A stretch of DNA of 15,378 nucleotides from positions 1 through 15,378 of the forward strand of contig DASSEW010000052.1 of NCBI GenBank assembly GCA_035695065.1. The letters run 5' to 3'. Positions 12,236 to 15,378 of this stretch are shown here, one piece after another. Positions within the stretch are counted from its first letter, which is position 1. Each line of letters opens with the position of its first letter. The translations under genes were made by a program, and so were the position numbers. Under the pieces are notes generated by a model. That model saw only the letters and a list, made by a program, of their open reading frames with translations. It had not been told where the DNA came from and did not search any database. This DNA is from 66-474 sp035695065 (GTDB lineage Bacteria; Pseudomonadota; Gammaproteobacteria; Xanthomonadales; Rhodanobacteraceae).

Positions 12236-14116
12236 CTAGATCTCGACCTGGGTCCCCAGTTCCACCAGGCGATTCCCCGGGATGCGGAAGAACGCGGTGG
12301 CAGCCAGCGCGTTGCGCGCCATCAGCGCGAAGAGTTTGTCTCGCCACAGCGCCATCCCGGCACGCGGGCTGGCGACGATGGTTTCGCGCGACAGGAAGAA
12401 CGTCGTATCCATCATGTCGAAGCCCTTGTCATCCATCATGCAATTGGCCAGCGCAGCGGGCACGTCCTGGGTTTCGGCAAAACCGAAGCGCAACGTCAAG
12501 GAATAAAACGCGTGGCCGAGATCGTGCAGCTCGGTTCGTTCGTCGCTTTCGGCCATCGGCGTCTCGAGCGTCTCCACGCTCAGGATCACGTTGCGCTCGT
12601 GCAGCACCTTGAAGTGCTTGAGGCTGTGCAGCAGCGCGTGCGGCACCGCGTTGATGTTGGCGGCGAGGAACACCGCGGTGCCCGGCACGCGGTGCGGCGG
12701 GTGCTGGGCGATGCTCTCGATGAAGGGCGCCAAGGCAAGGCCCGTCTGGCGCAATTCGCGCAACAGCAGTTCGCGCCCGCGCCGCCAGGTCGTCATCACG
12801 ATGAACACGAGCAGGCCGAGCACCAGCGGGAACCAGCCGCCGTGTTCGACCTTGATCAGGTTGGCGCCGAAGAACGACAGGTCGATGCACAGGAACACCA
12901 CGGCGGTGGCAACGATCGCGATCCACGGCCAGCGCCACATCCGGCGTTCCACGACCAGGGCGAGAAGCGTGGTCACCACCATCGTGCCGGTCACCGCGAT
13001 GCCATAGGCCGCGCCCAGGTTGTCGGAAGACCGGAACCCGATCAGCGCCAGGATCACCAGCACCAGCAGCATCCCGTTGATCCAGGGCACGAACACCTGG
13101 CCCGACAGCATGCGCGAGGTATGCACGATCCGCATGCGCGGCGCGTAGCCGAGCTGGATCGCTTCGCGCGTCATCGAGAACGCGCCGGAGATCACCGCCT
13201 GCGAGGCGATCACCGCAGCGACCGTGGCCAGCGCGATCATCGGATAGAGCAGCACTTTCGGGACCAGCAGGTAGAAGGGACTGCTGACCGCCGCCGGATT
13301 GCCGAGCAGCAACGCACCCTGCCCGAAATAGTTCATCAGCAGCGCCGGCAGCACGAAATACAACCACGCCAATCGGATCGGGGCCTTGCCGAAATGCCCC
13401 ATGTCCGCGTACAGCGCCTCGGTGCCGGTGACGGCCAGCACCACGCCACCCAGCGCAATGAAGGCGCCGCGGCCGTGCGTCTGGAAGAAATGCACGGCGT
13501 GCGCCGGATTCAGCGCCGCCAGCACCTGCGGCTCCAGGATGATGTAGTGCACGCCGAGCAGGGCGATCGCCACGAACCACACGCACATCACCGGTCCGAA
13601 TACCGCACCGATCCCGGCGGTGCCGCGCTTCTGCACGTAAAACAGCAGCAACATGATGGCCACGCTGATCGGCACCACCCATTGCCCCAGCGACGGCTCC
13701 CCCACCTTGACGCCTTCCACTGCGCCCAGCACCGAAATCGCCGGCGTGATCACGCCATCGCCGTAGAAAAGTGCCGCTCCGAAAATGGCGAGCACCGCGA
13801 TCGCCCAGCGCAGCCGCGGTTCGCCACGCACGCAACGCTGGGCCAGCGCCATCAGCGCCATGATCCCGCCTTCGCCCTTGTTGTCCGCGCGCATGATGAA
13901 GATCACGTACTTCAACGTGACCACCAGGATCAGCGCCCAGAACACCAATGACAAAACGCCCAGCACGCTGGCCCGTGAAACGCCCAGGCCGTACTTGTCG
14001 CTGAACACCTCGCCCAGCGTGTACAGCGGGCTGGTGCCGATGTCGCCGAACACCACGCCGATCGCGCCGAGCGCGAGGGCACGCATGGACGGATTGCCAC
14101 GAACGGAATCGGTCAT
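12236..14116 (-). CDS. kup: Kup-type potassium uptake protein (downstream copy)
   Basis: Kup (HAK/KUP/KT family) is a potassium/proton symporter of the inner membrane. The complete 626-residue protein (E. coli 622) has the signature GVVFGDIGTSPLYT (20-33), about 12 membrane spans in the first 440 residues, GDGVITPAISVLGAVEG, and GTEALYADMGHFG. A cytoplasmic C-terminal domain follows, starting after TTWRRGRELL and ending RIPGNRLVELGTQVEI. It starts 33 bases after the stop of a second kup gene, and AGG lies five bases ahead of the ATG, so the two are probably one transcript. Over the shared 400 residues the copies align essentially without gaps and are clearly paralogues. Both appear intact where visible. 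Confidence 0.96.
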   Translation of the reverse strand: MTDSVRGNPSMRALALGAIGVVFGDIGTSPLYTLGEVFSDKYGLGVSRASVLGVLSLVFWALILVVTLKYVIFIMRADNKGEGGIMALMALAQRCVRGEPRLRWAIAVLAIFGAALFYGDGVITPAISVLGAVEGVKVGEPSLGQWVVPISVAIMLLLFYVQKRGTAGIGAVFGPVMCVWFVAIALLGVHYIILEPQVLAALNPAHAVHFFQTHGRGAFIALGGVVLAVTGTEALYADMGHFGKAPIRLAWLYFVLPALLMNYFGQGALLLGNPAAVSSPFYLLVPKVLLYPMIALATVAAVIASQAVISGAFSMTREAIQLGYAPRMRIVHTSRMLSGQVFVPWINGMLLVLVILALIGFRSSDNLGAAYGIAVTGTMVVTTLLALVVERRMWRWPWIAIVATAVVFLCIDLSFFGANLIKVEHGGWFPLVLGLLVFIVMTTWRRGRELLLRELRQTGLALAPFIESIAQHPPHRVPGTAVFLAANINAVPHALLHSLKHFKVLHERNVILSVETLETPMAESDERTELHDLGHAFYSLTLRFGFAETQDVPAALANCMMDDKGFDMMDTTFFLSRETIVASPRAGMALWRDKLFALMARNALAATAFFRIPGNRLVELGTQVEI

Positions 14117-14149
14117 GAGGACCTGCTTCTTTGCGCCCGAATGGCGCGA

Positions 14150-15378
14150 TCAGATTTCGACCTGGGTGCCGAGCTCGATCAGGCGATTGCTCGGGATGCG
14201 GAAGAACGCGGTGGCGGGCAAGGCGTTGCGCGCCATGAAGGCGAACAGCTTGTCGCGCCACAGCGCCATGCCGGGACGCTCGGTGGCGACGATGGTTTCG
14301 CGCGACAGGAAGAAGGTGGTGTCCATCATGTCGAAGCCGAGCCCTTTCGCCGCGCAACGTTCCAGCCTGCGTGGCACGTCGGGATCTTCCGCGAAACCGA
14401 AGCGCAGGGTGACGCGATAGAAGCCGTGGCCGAGGTCCTCGATCAGCGTGCGCTCGCCCGGTTCGGCGAACGGCTCTTCCAGCGTTTCGCCGGTGAGGAT
14501 CACGTTGCGCTCGTGCAGCACCTTGTTGTGCTTGAGATTGTGCAGCAACGCATGCGGCACGGCCTCCGCGTTGCTGGTCATGAATACCGCGGTGCCGGCG
14601 ACGCGTGTGGGTGGATGTTCGACGATGCTGGCGATGAAAGGCTCCAGAGCCAGGCCGCTCTGCTTGATTTCGCGCATCACCAGCTCGCGACCGCGCCGCC
14701 AGGTGGTGAGGACGATGAACAGGCACACGCCCAGCACCAGCGGGAACCAGCCGCCGTCGGGGATCTTCAGCGTGTTGGCGCCAAAGAAGGAAAGGTCAAT
14801 GATCAGGAACACCAGCCCGACCACGACGATCCGGCCGATGCCCCAGTTCCACATCCGCCGCGCGACCACCAGGAACAACGTGGTGTCTATCGCCATCGTG
14901 CCGGTCACCGCGATGCCGTACGCGCCGGCCAGCGCGGTGGAGGAACCGAAGCCGATCACCACCAGCACCACCGCGATCAGCAGGAACCGGTTCACCCAGG
15001 GCAGGTAGATTTGCCCGATCGCCTCGGTCGAGGTGTGCACCACCTGCATGCGCGGAATGAAGCCGAGCTGGATCGCCTGCCGGGTGATCGAGAACGCGCC
15101 CGAGATCACCGCCTGCGATGCGATCACCGCCGCCGCGGTGGCAAGGATGATCATCGGGATGCGGCCCCATTCCGGGATCGCCAGGTAGAACGGGTTCTGC
15201 GCCGCATCCGGATGGTGCAGCAGCAGCGCAGCCTGGCCGAAATAATTCAGCAGCAGACCCGGCATCACGAAACCGAACCAGGCGATGCGGATCGGACGCC
15301 GGCCGAAGTGGCCCATGTCGGTGTACAGCGCTTCCGCACCGGTCACGCACAACACCACCGCGCCGAGCGCGAGGAACC
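14150..15378 (-). CDS. kup: Kup-type potassium uptake protein, upstream copy (5' end outside window)
   Basis: This is the C-terminal part of a second Kup transporter. The frame is open to the right edge, beginning FLALGAVVLCVTGAEALYTD, which aligns with about residue 218 onward of the neighbouring copy. Roughly 217 N-terminal residues are missing because the window ends; GTG at 15358 is an internal valine, not a start. The visible part has membrane spans, AYGIAVTGTMAIDT, the loop IDLSFFGANTLK, and the C-terminal domain ending SNRLIELGTQVEI, nearly the same as in the downstream gene. It is first of the tandem pair, so the promoter and any regulatory element lie beyond the window. Confidence 0.95.
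   Translation of the reverse strand, partial: FLALGAVVLCVTGAEALYTDMGHFGRRPIRIAWFGFVMPGLLLNYFGQAALLLHHPDAAQNPFYLAIPEWGRIPMIILATAAAVIASQAVISGAFSITRQAIQLGFIPRMQVVHTSTEAIGQIYLPWVNRFLLIAVVLVVIGFGSSTALAGAYGIAVTGTMAIDTTLFLVVARRMWNWGIGRIVVVGLVFLIIDLSFFGANTLKIPDGGWFPLVLGVCLFIVLTTWRRGRELVMREIKQSGLALEPFIASIVEHPPTRVAGTAVFMTSNAEAVPHALLHNLKHNKVLHERNVILTGETLEEPFAEPGERTLIEDLGHGFYRVTLRFGFAEDPDVPRRLERCAAKGLGFDMMDTTFFLSRETIVATERPGMALWRDKLFAFMARNALPATAFFRIPSNRLIELGTQVEI

Noticed and set aside
12005..13951. Very long open frame on the + strand opposite kup
   Set aside because: It is the antisense of a clear Kup gene, with His/Arg/Gln-rich composition typical of GC-rich shadow frames and no recognisable domain.
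12429..14726. 765-codon minus-strand frame spanning both kup genes
   Set aside because: It is out of frame with both Kup proteins and low in complexity; its length comes from high third-position GC.

Overview
The window reads as ordinary chromosomal DNA from a high-GC gammaproteobacterium. Gene content and order (ruvB-ybgC-tolQRAB-pal-cpoB-queE-queC-tRNA-Lys) and protein style fit the Xanthomonadales/Lysobacterales, perhaps Rhodanobacteraceae; the family is an inference from gene style, not a database result. No phage, plasmid, CRISPR or complete insertion-sequence gene is visible.

Layout, left to right. (1) 1-1187, + strand: the C-terminal part of a sensor histidine kinase, cut by the window edge, overlapping by one base a stand-alone receiver-domain response regulator. 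(2) 1283-1462, +: a 59-residue DUF3606 protein preceded by a tandem GTCATCC repeat. (3) 1463-1618: a gene-free stretch with a second copy of the tRNA-Lys 3' end, a strong two-part hairpin and short repeats. (4) 1619-9552, - strand: a long co-directional block read right to left: ruvB, ybgC, tolQ, tolR, tolA, tolB, pal, cpoB, queE, queC and tRNA-Lys(UUU). Spacing inside it is a few bases or overlapping, except for a 244-base gap between tolB and pal that holds a palindromic repeat element. (5) 9684-12114, +: a family-2 glycosyltransferase and a divergent POT/PTR2-family transporter. (6) 12236-15378, -: two tandem Kup-type potassium transporters, the upstream one cut by the right edge.

How the genes work together. 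TolQ, TolR and TolA form the inner-membrane energy-transducing complex. TolB and Pal are its periplasmic and outer-membrane partners, CpoB couples the system to peptidoglycan synthesis, and YbgC is the acyl-CoA thioesterase that travels with it. QueE and QueC make the preQ0 precursor of queuosine; they share the transcript order but not the function. RuvB is the Holliday-junction branch-migration motor, here without RuvA or RuvC next to it.

The most noteworthy non-routine signals are: the duplicated tRNA-Lys 3' end, which looks like a leftover attachment site; the symmetric element between tolB and pal, whose arm includes the tolB stop codon; an extended -10 promoter placed so that ruvB mRNA could be leaderless; a 19-bp palindrome between divergent ruvB and the glycosyltransferase gene; and a POT transporter that has lost three of the usual peptide-contacting charged residues. 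I found no convincing wholly new system.
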